DNA of 22,023 nt from Pseudomonadota bacterium (GCA_015486505.1 WFRP01000122.1:1-22023), one strand, 5' to 3'. Shown: positions 1 to 8,130, counted from the first letter of the stretch. Translations and numbers: made by a program. The notes: generated by a model from the letters alone, not told the origin.

Positions 1-37
1 GTAACGCTTTGTAACTACTTGAAATTATTAAAATTTT

Positions 38-111
38 ATCTGTGTCTATCCGTGTCCATCTGTGGTTCAGCCAAAAATAGAAACCACAGATGAACGCAGA
101 TGAACACAGAT
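38..111. repeat. Inverted repeat of the dispersed 'CATCTGTGGTT' type
   Basis: Two arms of about 30 bases (38-67 and 82-111) are near-complementary with a 14-base spacer. The inner ends read ATCTGTGGTT and AACCACAGAT, and a handful of mismatches or indels lie in the middle. Short repeats of this wording are common as dispersed intergenic sequence in many environmental bacteria (general knowledge). A transcript could form a strong hairpin. No gene is attached to it here. Confidence 0.75.
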
Positions 112-115
112 TTAG

Positions 116-161
116 GGTCAAAAACGGGGACAGGTCAAAAACGGGTCAAAAACGGGGACAG
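116..161 (+). repeat. Three short direct repeats (GTCAAAAACGGG)
   Basis: GTCAAAAACGGGGACAG occurs at 117-133 and 145-161, with a shortened copy GTCAAAAACGGG at 134-145. It is followed by ACCACG and a T run. CGGGGACAGACCACG-like sequence is often seen as REP-type debris near IS200-like (RAYT) transposases. No transposase is visible here, so that link is inference only. Confidence 0.7.
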
Positions 162-177
162 ACCACGTTTTTTTATA

Positions 178-427
178 ACTTAATTGGCAAGAAATCGCCG
201 AACAATCGGGTAAAGTCCGACCGCAAGTAACTCCCCGGTTTAATTTATATTTCATCGGGCGGCGGCTCACCCTTTGGCGTTCGGCGAGGGAACCGACAGG
301 CTCAAGAAGGGTAAATAATCTATCTATTTATGAATAATTTGAATAATTTGCTGAATCAAACAACATTTTCATCCCAACCTTTTCAAACCAGCGATTTTCA
401 TACATTTTCACGCCGCCGTTAACATAT
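178..427. other. Gene-poor left flank, no supported gene
   Basis: This AT-rich stretch lies between the edge repeats and the HsdM-like fragment. A short frame of about 50 codons is open on the plus strand from about 177 to 333, but it has no start codon, no ribosome-binding site and no recognisable motif. Frames of 27-30 codons exist on both strands near 330-425 and look like chance. It is probably decayed mobile or accessory DNA. Confidence 0.5.
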
Positions 428-610
428 TCATTCAATATCATCAATCAAACACCACCGAGCTTCGATCCTGCGCAGAAGATTTTCTTCTGGAACACCCGTT
501 ATGACCGACACCAGGATCTTGAGGGCTCGGATCTTCTGCGGAAAGATATAGGTCTTGAAATCAGCCGTATCGACAAGTCCGCGCAGGACATTAACTGCTT
601 CCCATATGGC
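428..610 (-). pseudogene. Fragment of a type I restriction-modification HsdM-like N-terminus
   Basis: Read on the minus strand from about 610 to a TGA at 430-428, the frame gives WEAVNVLRGLVDTADFKTYI followed by FP. This resembles the N-terminal helical region of HsdM-type N6-adenine methyltransferases, which have an LW.AA..LRG..D...YK.Y+LPLLFLKR pattern. Similarity stops after the FP (about 539). The remaining 36 codons have no methyltransferase look, and no SAM-binding or NPPF motif is present. There is no own start codon: the frame opens inside the 3' end of trmL. It is best read as a leftover of a deleted restriction-modification locus. The assignment rests on about 22 residues recognised by eye. 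Confidence 0.5.
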
Positions 611-1118
611 AAAAATTTTTCAGCTGCTGGAGAAAATGATAAGCGACAATGCCGACGGTGGTCGAGAGATTAAGGCTTCTGACCTTGCCGGTCATCGGCA
701 CCGTACAGGTTAGGTAGCTGTCCAGCAGATAAGGCGGCAGCCCCCGGGTTTCCGGGCCGAAAAGCAGGCCGGAGCCCCAGGGGAAATCAGTGATGGAAAT
801 GTAATTTTTTTCAGCCCTGGCGCTTAAGGCAATTATCGGTTTCGGGACAGCGGTCAAATTATTCCAGAGCTCTGAAAAGCCGGTAAAATTATTGTGTTCA
901 GTGACATCGACCTCAGACCAGTAGTCAAGCCCGGCCCGTTTGAGATTGCGGTCATCGGTTTTAAAACCTAAAGGGTGAATTAAATGCAGGGGAATCTCGG
1001 CGGCGGCGCAAAGCCGGGCGATATTGCCGGTATTGGCCGGAATTTCTGGCTCAAAAAGAATTATATGCAGCGGCGGATTTTCTATCCGCCGGGCTGACCG
1101 GCTGATTGATTCACTCAT
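591..1118 (-). CDS. trmL: tRNA (cytidine/uridine-2'-O-)-methyltransferase, TrmL type
   Basis: SPOUT-family methyltransferase of the TrmL group, which 2'-O-methylates the wobble base (position 34) of certain leucine tRNAs with SAM. The protein has 175 residues from ATG at 1118; E. coli TrmL has 157. The N-terminal LFEPEIPANTGNIARLCA motif, the GPETRGLP motif and the C-terminal PMTGKVRSLNLSTTVGIVAY segment are the three SPOUT knot motifs expected for the family. I prefer ATG 1118 to the upstream TTG at 1130 because it lies one base after the ABC-F stop codon (TAA-G-ATG) and has GGGGTTGAG upstream, so translation is probably coupled. The last residues (CHMGSS) come from reading the neighbouring HsdM-like fragment out of frame, so the native C-terminus may have been replaced. 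Confidence 0.9.
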   Translation of the reverse strand: MSESISRSARRIENPPLHIILFEPEIPANTGNIARLCAAAEIPLHLIHPLGFKTDDRNLKRAGLDYWSEVDVTEHNNFTGFSELWNNLTAVPKPIIALSARAEKNYISITDFPWGSGLLFGPETRGLPPYLLDSYLTCTVPMTGKVRSLNLSTTVGIVAYHFLQQLKNFCHMGSS

Positions 1119-1119
1119 C

Positions 1120-3123
1120 TTACATCTCAACCCCGGCCTTACTCATAATGCTTTCAATTTCCTGATTTAATTTTTCCCATTTATGGTAGGCCCAGCTTAA
1201 TTTCTCTTCGCACTCTTTTTTGGCGGCGGCATGTTTCCTGATGGTTTCCGGGGCCGTATTCGAATAGTAACCGGGCTCTGAAAACATCTGATTGAATTTT
1301 TCATTCTCTTTTTCAAGAGCTTCGCAGAGTTTTTCGGCGGCGCTGCTCTCTTTTTTTAAAGGTTTGAGCTGCTGGTTGAGTTTTTTGCGGGCAATCTTGT
1401 CCTGCGGTTGGCTTTTTTTGCGCTTTTTGCCGGCCGGGGCCGGGGCGGACTTTTCGGTTTTCAGCTTGTCCGGCGATTTCTCTTTAAGTTCGCGCATTCG
1501 GGTGGGTTGGACTTTGTCGGGATTGTCGCCGCTTAAATGGTCGCAGCCTAAATGTTCAAGATATTCGGCGTAGGTACCGGGATAGAGGGCAAAGCCGTCA
1601 GCTTTTAACTCCAGAATCCGGGTTGCGAGCCGATTGACCAGGTAACGGTTATGGCTGACGAAGATTATGCTGCCCTCGAATTTAACCAGGGCGTCAATAA
1701 AAGTTTCAATCGATTCCAGATCAAGATGGTTGGTCGGCTCATCCAGAACCAGGACGTTGCCTTTTTTTAACACCAGTTTGGCGATTACCAGCCGGGCGGC
1801 TTCGCCGCCGGAAAGAGCGGCCGTCGATTTATGAACATCATCACCGGAAAACAGAAGATTGCCGAGATGGCCGCGAATCGTGCTGATACTTTCGCCGGGG
1901 CCGAAACCGTAAAGGTATTCATAGGGTGTGGTGTTGCCGGGGATAGACTCTTTGTGATCCTGGGAAAAATATTCCGGATAAGTTTCATAGCCCCAGTCAC
2001 AGCTTCCCTGATCGGATTTAAGTTCAGCCATGATAATTTTTAAAAGGGTCGATTTACCGATGCCGTTGGGGCCGATAACCGCCAGACGGTCACCTTTATT
2101 GAGCGTAAAGGAGACATCGGTCAAAACTTGTTTCGCGCCGTAGGCTTTACTTATCGATTTTACTTCAAGAACGGTTTTTCCGGAAGGCCGGCAGCAGGTG
2201 AAAGTGATTTTCGGGTGGGCCCGGGAAGAGTAGAGCGGCTGGACTAGGTCTTTCTCCATCCGGCTGATTTGCTTCATCTTGCTCTGCGCCTGCCGGGCTT
2301 TGCTCGCTTTGCCTTTGAAGCGGGTGACAAAGGTCTGCAACTCATTCATCTTCTTTTCAGCCTTATCGGATTCCTGCCGCCGCTGGAGGTCCTCAAGCTC
2401 GCGGGCCTTGAGGTAATAGTCGTAATTACCGGGATAGATTTTTATCGTCTGGTAATCGATATCGGCAATATGGGTTGAAACCCGATTGATAAAATCGCGG
2501 TCGTGCGAGACCACGATTACGGTGCCTTTGTAGTCGCCAAGATACTCTTCGAGCCAGCGTACCGACATAATATCAAGATGGTTGGTCGGTTCATCAAGGA
2601 GCAGGACTTCAGGTTGGCTGAACAGGCATTGCGCCAGCAAAACCCTGAGTTTGTAACCGCCGGAGAGCACCTGCATCGGCTGCGAATGGTAGATTGTGGC
2701 AATCCCCAGACCTTCAAGCATCTGCGAGATTTTACTTTCCGCCTGATAACCGTCGTAATGCTGGATGATCTCTTCGAGGGCAATTATCTGTTCGGCATCG
2801 GGCTCGGTTTCGGCAAGAAGTTTCTCTTTTTTGGCGAAAGCCTGAAAAAGTTCCATCTGCCCCTGCATAACGACATCAACCAGCAGATCGTTTTCAAAGG
2901 CAAAATGATCCTGATTCAGGGTGCCGACCCGCATTCGGGCGGGGAGGCTGACCGACCCGGTGTCATAACTTTCGTCACCGCACAAAATTCTGATGAACGT
3001 CGATTTCCCGGCCCCGTTGGGACCGACAACCCCGTAGCGGTTGCCGGGGTCAAACTGGAGGCTGACATCCTTAAAAAGAGTCTGGCCGCCGTAACTTTTG
3101 CTCAGGTTGGTAACTGTGATCAT
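1120..3123 (-). CDS. ABC-F family ATP-binding protein (tandem ATPase, Uup/ribosome-associated type)
   Basis: A 667-residue protein with two ABC ATPase domains and no membrane segments, as in ABC-F proteins that act on the ribosome rather than in transport. Domain 1 has Walker A GPNGAGKST (residues 34-42), signature LSGGY (about 155) and Walker B VLLLDEPTNHLD (about 175). A charged linker (about 240-300, PtIM-like) follows. Domain 2 has GPNGIGKST (about 350), LSGGEAARL and VLVLDEPTNHLD. Residues from about 540 form a Lys/Glu-rich tail with a likely coiled coil, as in Uup-type members. The ATG at 3123 falls inside the 7-bp target duplication of a family C element, so that element supplies the upstream region. 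trmL follows with a one-base gap, suggesting one transcript. I did not assign the exact ABC-F subfamily. Confidence 0.93.
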   Translation of the reverse strand: MITVTNLSKSYGGQTLFKDVSLQFDPGNRYGVVGPNGAGKSTFIRILCGDESYDTGSVSLPARMRVGTLNQDHFAFENDLLVDVVMQGQMELFQAFAKKEKLLAETEPDAEQIIALEEIIQHYDGYQAESKISQMLEGLGIATIYHSQPMQVLSGGYKLRVLLAQCLFSQPEVLLLDEPTNHLDIMSVRWLEEYLGDYKGTVIVVSHDRDFINRVSTHIADIDYQTIKIYPGNYDYYLKARELEDLQRRQESDKAEKKMNELQTFVTRFKGKASKARQAQSKMKQISRMEKDLVQPLYSSRAHPKITFTCCRPSGKTVLEVKSISKAYGAKQVLTDVSFTLNKGDRLAVIGPNGIGKSTLLKIIMAELKSDQGSCDWGYETYPEYFSQDHKESIPGNTTPYEYLYGFGPGESISTIRGHLGNLLFSGDDVHKSTAALSGGEAARLVIAKLVLKKGNVLVLDEPTNHLDLESIETFIDALVKFEGSIIFVSHNRYLVNRLATRILELKADGFALYPGTYAEYLEHLGCDHLSGDNPDKVQPTRMRELKEKSPDKLKTEKSAPAPAGKKRKKSQPQDKIARKKLNQQLKPLKKESSAAEKLCEALEKENEKFNQMFSEPGYYSNTAPETIRKHAAAKKECEEKLSWAYHKWEKLNQEIESIMSKAGVEM

Positions 3124-3128
3124 ATTAA

Positions 3129-3341
3129 CTCAACTTTCTGACTAACTATAACTAGGTGTTTTTTCATAGGTTTAATGGTTTTTTTGAAAATGATTTTATT
3201 TTGTCCCTCTTTGCGCCTTGGCGTCTTTGCGGGATAACTGCTTTTTGTCTCCCGCAAAGACGCAAAGACGCAAAGAAAAACAGCAGGCATAATCATTTTA
3301 ACGATAAATATTAATCAGTTAACCTAACTCAGAAAGTTGAG
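3129..3341 (-). mobile_element. Family C MITE-like element, copy 1, with 7-bp target duplication
   Basis: A 213-bp element with ends CTCAACTTTCTG (3129-3140) and CAGAAAGTTGAG (3330-3341). It is flanked directly on both sides by ATATTAA (3122-3128 and 3342-3348), which reads as a target-site duplication. The interior has a 26-bp inverted repeat with two mismatches (3209-3234 / 3250-3275) built from CGCAAAGACG units. It encodes nothing. On the minus strand its end reads TATAGT, then GAAAGTTGAGTTAATATG, the last three bases being the start codon of the ABC-F gene. Copy 2 is at 15757-16003. Confidence 0.75.
3145..3150 (-). promoter_or_regulatory. Candidate -10 box (TATAGT) in the family C end, upstream of the ABC-F gene
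   Basis: The minus strand reads TATAGT 22 bases ahead of the ATG. It sits at the same place in the element as TATAAT in copy 2 (15982-15987). I see no good -35 box. The homologous position in both copies is the main support. Confidence 0.3.
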
Positions 3342-3362
3342 ATATTAATAAATAGTGTCGAT

Positions 3363-3437
3363 AAACCATAAAGAGCACGAAAAACCCGCCGCAAGAAAGC
3401 TTTCCTGGTGTGCGCGCTTCGTGCTCTTTTGTGGTTT
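3363..3437. repeat. Inverted repeat, possible terminator region downstream of the aminotransferase
   Basis: AAACCATAAAGAGCACGAA (from 3363) pairs with TTCGTGCTCTTTTGTGGTTT (3418-3437), with one mismatch and one extra base. The loop is about 36 bases. It lies downstream of the aminotransferase stop codon on the minus strand and could end that transcript, but no clean U tract follows the hairpin. The same wording is a common dispersed repeat in bacteria. Confidence 0.6.
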
Positions 3438-3500
3438 GATTGTCAGAGCATAAAAATTAGTTTCGGGCCGCCCGGAGCAGTCTGGTCTCGATAGTTATTG

Positions 3501-4697
3501 TCAAGAGAGACCTTTAACAAATTCTTCCAACCTTTTAATACCTTTAACTATATTATCCATGGATGTGGCATACGAAAGACGCATATAACCCGGTGCGCCA
3601 AAGGCCTCGCCGGGGACCGCGGCAATTTTGGCTTCATCAAGCAGGACTTCACACAGGGTTAAAGAGGAATCAATCTTTTTCCCGTTACAGCTTTTTCCGA
3701 TAAGCCCTCCAACGTCAGGGAAGGCGTAGAAAGCGCCCTGCGGATTAAAACAGGAGATCCCGGGAATATCATTCAACGCTTTAACTATAAAAGCCCGGCG
3801 GGCGGCAAAATCGGTCAGCACATTGACAACATAGTCCTGCGGGCCGTTGTAGGCTTCAATTGCCGCCATCTGCGAGATCGAAGTCGGGTTTGAAGTACTC
3901 TGGCTTTGAATCTTGGTCATCGCCGCGATCAAAGGCGCGGGACCGGCCGTAAAACCGATGCGCCAGCCGGTCATGGAATAGGATTTCGAAACCCCGTTAA
4001 GAATTATGCAGTGTTTTTTGATTTCCGGGCTGAACTCCGCCGGCGAACGCTGAACAAAACCGTCATAAATGATATGTTCGTAAATTTCGTCACTGATCAG
4101 CAGGATATTATTCTTGACGACAACCTCTGCCAGAGCCTGAAGTTCGGCTTCGCTGTAAGCGGCCCCGGTCGGGTTGGAAGGGGAATTTATGACAACCGCC
4201 CGGGTTTTCGGAGTGATCGCCGCCTGCAGTCTTTCCGGCGTAAGCTTGAAGCCGTCAGCCTGACTGGTTTCAAGTACGACCGGAACCCCGCCGGCAAGCG
4301 AAACCATCGGCGGATATGAAACCCAGTAGGGGGCCGGGATGATAACTTCATCACCCGGATCGAGCAGGGCCTGAGCCAGGTTGTAAAAAGAGTGCTTACC
4401 GCCGCAGGAGACGACAATCTCATTTTCAGCATAGTCGAGATTATTCTCTCTTTTGAGCTTGGCGGCAATCGCCTGCCTAAGTTGGGGAATGCCCGGTACG
4501 GCAGTGTAATTGGTAAAACCATCTTCAATTGCCTTGATTCCGGCGGCCTTGATGTTCTCCGGGGTATCAAAATCCGGCTCGCCGGCGCCAAAGTTGACAA
4601 CATCAACTCCCTGCGACTGCAGGAGCTTGGCTTTGGCGGTAATCGCCAGAGTCGGGGAGGGCTTGATTGCTTGCACGCGGGATGAAAGAGTCAGCAT
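3501..4697 (-). CDS. Class I pyridoxal-phosphate aminotransferase (aspartate aminotransferase-like)
   Basis: Fold-type I PLP aminotransferase, 398 residues, probably moving an amino group between aspartate (or aromatic amino acids) and 2-oxoglutarate in the cytoplasm. Visible family residues are NFGAGEPDFDTP (35-46), the NSPSNPTGA segment (Asn about 175), SDEIYEH (Asp 203), the Schiff-base lysine in GVSKSYSMTGWRIGF (Lys 238), and RLSYATS near the end for the substrate carboxylate. This matches the Thermus/Bacillus AspAT (I-gamma) subgroup in length and motifs. The start is ATG at 4697, preceded by GGAGAAGAAA; a TTG four codons upstream overlaps that ribosome-binding site and is not used. It appears monocistronic, with a family A element upstream. 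Exact substrate range cannot be read from the sequence. Confidence 0.92.
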   Translation of the reverse strand: MLTLSSRVQAIKPSPTLAITAKAKLLQSQGVDVVNFGAGEPDFDTPENIKAAGIKAIEDGFTNYTAVPGIPQLRQAIAAKLKRENNLDYAENEIVVSCGGKHSFYNLAQALLDPGDEVIIPAPYWVSYPPMVSLAGGVPVVLETSQADGFKLTPERLQAAITPKTRAVVINSPSNPTGAAYSEAELQALAEVVVKNNILLISDEIYEHIIYDGFVQRSPAEFSPEIKKHCIILNGVSKSYSMTGWRIGFTAGPAPLIAAMTKIQSQSTSNPTSISQMAAIEAYNGPQDYVVNVLTDFAARRAFIVKALNDIPGISCFNPQGAFYAFPDVGGLIGKSCNGKKIDSSLTLCEVLLDEAKIAAVPGEAFGAPGYMRLSYATSMDNIVKGIKRLEEFVKGLS

Positions 4698-4802
4698 TTT
4701 CTTCTCCAATTAATAAGAATTTCAACGATTATGCTTCACAAATCTACTTCTGCAGTTTAATTATCACAGCTTAATTCAGACTGCAATATTAAAAATTCCC
4801 TG

Positions 4803-5020
4803 GTAACTATTCAGCCAAATTTTACCTCCCGCCTTCTGGAGGGGGCGGGGGTGGTTTTTCGTAAGCGGTTGCGGAAACGATTTCGTTGTTTTTCGGAAGC
4901 GAGCGGGAGCCCATTAGCATTGCAACTGTTTGAGCGTAAGCGAGCTTAAAGGAAAAACAGAAAGCTTAACGCCTGGCGGAGAAAATCCGCGCCCGACCCC
5001 GGATTCGGCTGAATAGTTAC
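4803..5020 (+). mobile_element. Family A MITE-like element, copy 1 (218 bp)
   Basis: Bounded by GTAACTATTCAGCC (4803-4816) and its complement GGCTGAATAGTTAC (5007-5020). The interior has a GC-rich hairpin (CCCGCCTTCTGGAGGGGGCGGG) and no coding frame. Relative to the other copies it lacks about 23 bases after GAGCGTAAGCGAG. The missing stretch ends in another GCGAG, so it looks like a deletion between short direct repeats. The element fills most of the gap between fusA and the aminotransferase gene. Confidence 0.85.
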
Positions 5021-5060
5021 ATTAATTGTTATTAACTGTTATTAACTATTATTAACTCAT
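5021..5060 (+). repeat. Four 10-bp tandem repeats (ATTAACTGTT)
   Basis: Units ATTAATTGTT, ATTAACTGTT, ATTAACTATT and ATTAACTCAT follow each other exactly between the end of family A copy 1 and the fusA stop codon. The AT-rich 10-bp period suggests replication slippage. I see no function. Confidence 0.8.
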
Positions 5061-5069
5061 TCTATTAAT

Positions 5070-7145
5070 TCAGAGTGAATACTCAATCCGTTCACGCACG
5101 ATCTCCGGCGTAACCGAACCGTAAGCGCTGAACTGCATGGTAAATGTCGCCCGGCCCTGACTTAAAGACCGAATCTCGGTCGCGTAACCGAACATCTCCG
5201 CCAGCGGCACAAAAGCATGGATTGACTGCATTTCCGCCTGCCGGCTCTCAACCCCCTGAATTCGACCACGGCGGCTGTTAATATCACTCATAATCTCGCC
5301 GATATAGTCATTGGGAACCACGACTTCAACGTCCATAATCGGTTCCAGCAAAGTCGGTTCCGCCTGCCGGACTCCGCTATTCAAGGCTTTAATGGTAGCC
5401 AGCTTAAATGCCGCCGCATCCGACTCTTCGTCACGCCAGTCAATAAACGTCAACTGCGTCCTGACTCCGGTCATCGGATAACCGGCTATGGGCCCGGCCA
5501 GCAGCGCTTCCGCAACCCCCAGAGCGATTGCCGCGACGAATTCTTCCGGCGCTGCCACCCCGGCGAGCCGGTTTTCAAACACAAAACCCTGATCTCCGGT
5601 AATCGGAGTCAGTGTTAACCCAACCTTTGCATATTTAGGGCGACTGCAATCCTGATGGATGAACTCCCCCTGACAATCTATGGTAGTGGTGATAGTTTCG
5701 CGGTAGGCAACTTGCGGCTTGCCGACGTTGGCTTTGACCTTAAACTCACGGGCAAGACGATCAACAATGATTTCCAGATGGAGTTCACCCATTCCGGAGA
5801 TTACAGTCTGACCGCTCTCAGCATCATTTTTAACTTGAAAGGTAGGATCTTCGGCTGCCAATCGAGCCAGAGCTTCCTGTAAACGCTCCTGCTCACTCTG
5901 ACTTAAAGGTTCGATGGCTATTCCAATCACCGGCTCCGGCACTTCCAGGGTTTCCAGCAGCACCGCTTCCTCTTTGAGGCATAAGGTATCACCGGTAGTC
6001 GAGGCTTTCAGGCCAACTGCAGCGACAATATCTCCGGCATAAATCTCCCGGACCTCTTCGCGTTTATTCGCGTGCATCTTCAAAAGCCGCCCGACTCTTT
6101 CATAACGTTTGCGACTGCTGTTATAAAGCCGCATTCCCGATTTAACCGCACCGGAATATAAACGTAAGAAAGCGAGCTGCCCGACATGCGGGTCACTCGA
6201 GATTTTGAATACCAAAGCCGTCGGCTGCGTGTCGTCATCCACTTTAACTGTCGTCGGCTCTCCGCTCTCAACCGCAATCGCAACCGTTTCCCGCGTCTCC
6301 AGCGGAGAAGGCAGGTAGTTGATGATGCCGTCAAGCAGAGGCTGTACTCCAGTATTCTTAAATGCAGAACCACACAAAACCGGAGTTGCGGACGCGGCGA
6401 TAGTCAGCCGGCGGACAACCTCGTGGATCTGCGCCGCACTAATCTCATCACTTTCGAGATAGCTGAGCGCAAAACCGTCATCGAGATCGGCCAGGTCCTC
6501 AACCAGTTTTAAACGATACTCTGCTACCCGATTTTTCAATTCATCGGGTACAGCGCGCACTTCGTATTCAGCTCCCAAAGAACTTTGATCAAAATAGACA
6601 GCTTTTTCAGCTATCAAATCAACCACTCCGGCGAAATCACTTTCACTGCCGAGCGGTATCTGCAAGACTAAGGGCCGGGCCCCGAGTCGCTCCCGCATCA
6701 TGGCAACGACCCGATCAAAGTCGGCACCAATGCGATCCATCTTGTTGACAAAGGCGAGGCGCGGTATCTGATACTTGACCGCCTGGCGCCATACGGTTTC
6801 CGACTGGGGCTCAACCCCGCCAACCGCGCAAAAAACGGCGATGACGCCGTCTAAGACCCGAAGCGAGCGTTCAACCTCAATCGTGAAGTCCACATGCCCG
6901 GGGGTATCAATTATATTTATCCGGTGATCACGCCAGATACAGGTGGTGGCCGCCGAAGTTATGGTTATACCGCGTTCCTGCTCCTGTTCCATCCAGTCCA
7001 TCGTCGCGGTGCCGTCGTGTACTTCACCCAGGCGATGGGATATACCGGTATAATAGAGAATTCTCTCTGTGGTCGTCGTCTTGCCGGCATCAATATGCGC
7101 CATAACCCCGATATTGCGGTACTTCTCTATAGGGTATGCGCGCAA
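5070..7145 (-). CDS. fusA: Translation elongation factor G
   Basis: Ribosomal translocase GTPase, 691 residues, the usual EF-G length. G1 is AHIDAGKTT (16-24), G2 is in the RGITITSAATT segment, G3 is DTPGHVDF and G4 is NKMDR. Domains II to V follow, including the domain IV/V stretch GYPMTGV...MDVEVVVPNDYIGEIMSDINSRRG and a C-terminal QGRATFTMQFSAYG. The start must be TTG at 7145: an in-frame TAG (the rpsG stop itself) lies 18 bases upstream, and no ATG or GTG lies before the conserved YRNIGVMAHIDAGKTT. It is co-transcribed with rpsL and rpsG. It would usually be followed by tuf, but here it is followed by a tandem repeat and a family A element. Confidence 0.97.
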   Translation of the reverse strand: MRAYPIEKYRNIGVMAHIDAGKTTTTERILYYTGISHRLGEVHDGTATMDWMEQEQERGITITSAATTCIWRDHRINIIDTPGHVDFTIEVERSLRVLDGVIAVFCAVGGVEPQSETVWRQAVKYQIPRLAFVNKMDRIGADFDRVVAMMRERLGARPLVLQIPLGSESDFAGVVDLIAEKAVYFDQSSLGAEYEVRAVPDELKNRVAEYRLKLVEDLADLDDGFALSYLESDEISAAQIHEVVRRLTIAASATPVLCGSAFKNTGVQPLLDGIINYLPSPLETRETVAIAVESGEPTTVKVDDDTQPTALVFKISSDPHVGQLAFLRLYSGAVKSGMRLYNSSRKRYERVGRLLKMHANKREEVREIYAGDIVAAVGLKASTTGDTLCLKEEAVLLETLEVPEPVIGIAIEPLSQSEQERLQEALARLAAEDPTFQVKNDAESGQTVISGMGELHLEIIVDRLAREFKVKANVGKPQVAYRETITTTIDCQGEFIHQDCSRPKYAKVGLTLTPITGDQGFVFENRLAGVAAPEEFVAAIALGVAEALLAGPIAGYPMTGVRTQLTFIDWRDEESDAAAFKLATIKALNSGVRQAEPTLLEPIMDVEVVVPNDYIGEIMSDINSRRGRIQGVESRQAEMQSIHAFVPLAEMFGYATEIRSLSQGRATFTMQFSAYGSVTPEIVRERIEYSL

Positions 7146-7163
7146 ACTTTCAGCCTGTATAAA

Positions 7164-7634
7164 CTACCAGCGGTAGTGGGCAAAGGCCTTATTGGCCTCG
7201 GCCATTTTATGCGTATCTTCACGCTTTTTGATAGCGTTACCCCGCTTATTGGCGGCATCCAGAAGTTCGGCCGCCAGTTTCTGGGCCATACTCTTCTCGC
7301 CCCGCGCCCGGGTATAATTGATCAACCAGCGAATTGCCAGCGCCATTTTCCGATCCGGCTGAACCTCAATCGGAACCTGATAGGTCGCTCCGCCGACCCG
7401 GCGGGATTTAACCTCGACCAGAGGTTTCACATTTTCAAGGGCGGTCTTGAATACGGCCAGAGGCTCTTCGTCAACCCGTTCACCAATAAGATCCATAGCC
7501 TTGTAAAAAACGTTCAGAGCCACACTTTTCTTACCGGCAAGCATTAAGCCGTTGACAAATTTCGCTACCTGACGATCCCCGTAACGCGGATCCGGATCGA
7601 TTTCACGTTTTACTATATCTCTTTTTCTGGCCAT
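7164..7634 (-). CDS. rpsG: 30S ribosomal protein S7
   Basis: Primary 16S rRNA-binding protein that nucleates the 30S head. It has 156 residues from MARKRDIVKRE, the standard S7 start and length. Conserved segments include DPRYGDRQVAKFVNGLM, GGATYQVPIEV and KREDTHKMAEANKAFAHYRW at the C-terminus. ATG at 7634 is preceded by GAGG at good spacing; the four-codon upstream extension to 7646 is not needed. It is the middle gene of the rpsL-rpsG-fusA operon, with a gap of 85 bases to rpsL and 18 bases to fusA. In E. coli S7 represses its own operon; no such site was examined here. Confidence 0.97.
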   Translation of the reverse strand: MARKRDIVKREIDPDPRYGDRQVAKFVNGLMLAGKKSVALNVFYKAMDLIGERVDEEPLAVFKTALENVKPLVEVKSRRVGGATYQVPIEVQPDRKMALAIRWLINYTRARGEKSMAQKLAAELLDAANKRGNAIKKREDTHKMAEANKAFAHYRW

Positions 7635-7719
7635 CCCAACCCTCAAAAATCCAGTTCAATTACAAACCCGGCCCCGACCTTAATAAAACATACCGGGGCA
7701 AGATGATTTAAGACAATAA

Positions 7720-8091
7720 TTACTTCGGACGTTTAACCCCGTATTTGGAGCGTCCTTTACGCCGATCCTGAACCCCGACGCTGTCAAGGGTTCCGCGAAT
7801 CACATGGTAGCGGACGCCGGGTAAATCCTTCACCCGGCCGCCGCGAATCAGGACAACCGAGTGCTCCTGCAGGTTATGCCCGACCCCGGGAATATATGAA
7901 GTAACTTCAAATCCGTTAGTCAAACGCACCCTGGCAACCTTACGCAAAGCTGAGTTAGGTTTCTTGGGGGTGGTTGTATAGACCCTGACGCAGACTCCAC
8001 GCTTCTGCGGGCTGTTTTTCAGCGCCGGAGCCGTGGTCTTCTTTTTGATCTGCTCTCTACCTTTACGAACCAACTGATTAATCGTCGGCAT
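7720..8091 (-). CDS. rpsL: 30S ribosomal protein S12
   Basis: Decoding-centre protein of the 30S subunit, 123 residues as usual. The TTPKKPNSALRK loop carries the lysine linked with streptomycin resistance in other bacteria, in the wild-type sensitive form. RGGRVKDLPGVRYHVIRG contains the aspartate that RimO methylthiolates in many bacteria. ATG 8091 is preceded by GGAG at seven bases. It is the first gene of the str-type cluster. Instead of rpoBC, its upstream region carries two tandem family B elements in the same orientation. Confidence 0.97.
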   Translation of the reverse strand: MPTINQLVRKGREQIKKKTTAPALKNSPQKRGVCVRVYTTTPKKPNSALRKVARVRLTNGFEVTSYIPGVGHNLQEHSVVLIRGGRVKDLPGVRYHVIRGTLDSVGVQDRRKGRSKYGVKRPK

Positions 8092-8130
8092 TACTTATCT
8101 CCGTTTAAACCAAACCTTTATTATTACTGA

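Noticed and set aside
177..333. Short plus-strand frame (starts LNWQEIAEQSGK) that looks slightly like a helix-turn-helix
   Set aside because: It has no start codon, only about 50 codons and no further motif.
2503..3141. Open 212-codon frame on the plus strand
   Set aside because: It is antisense to the ABC-F gene, with no ribosome-binding site or family motif; the opposite strand encodes a clear tandem ATPase.
6894..7547. Open 217-codon plus-strand frame across fusA/rpsG
   Set aside because: It is a shadow of two strongly conserved genes on the minus strand, with no recognisable protein.
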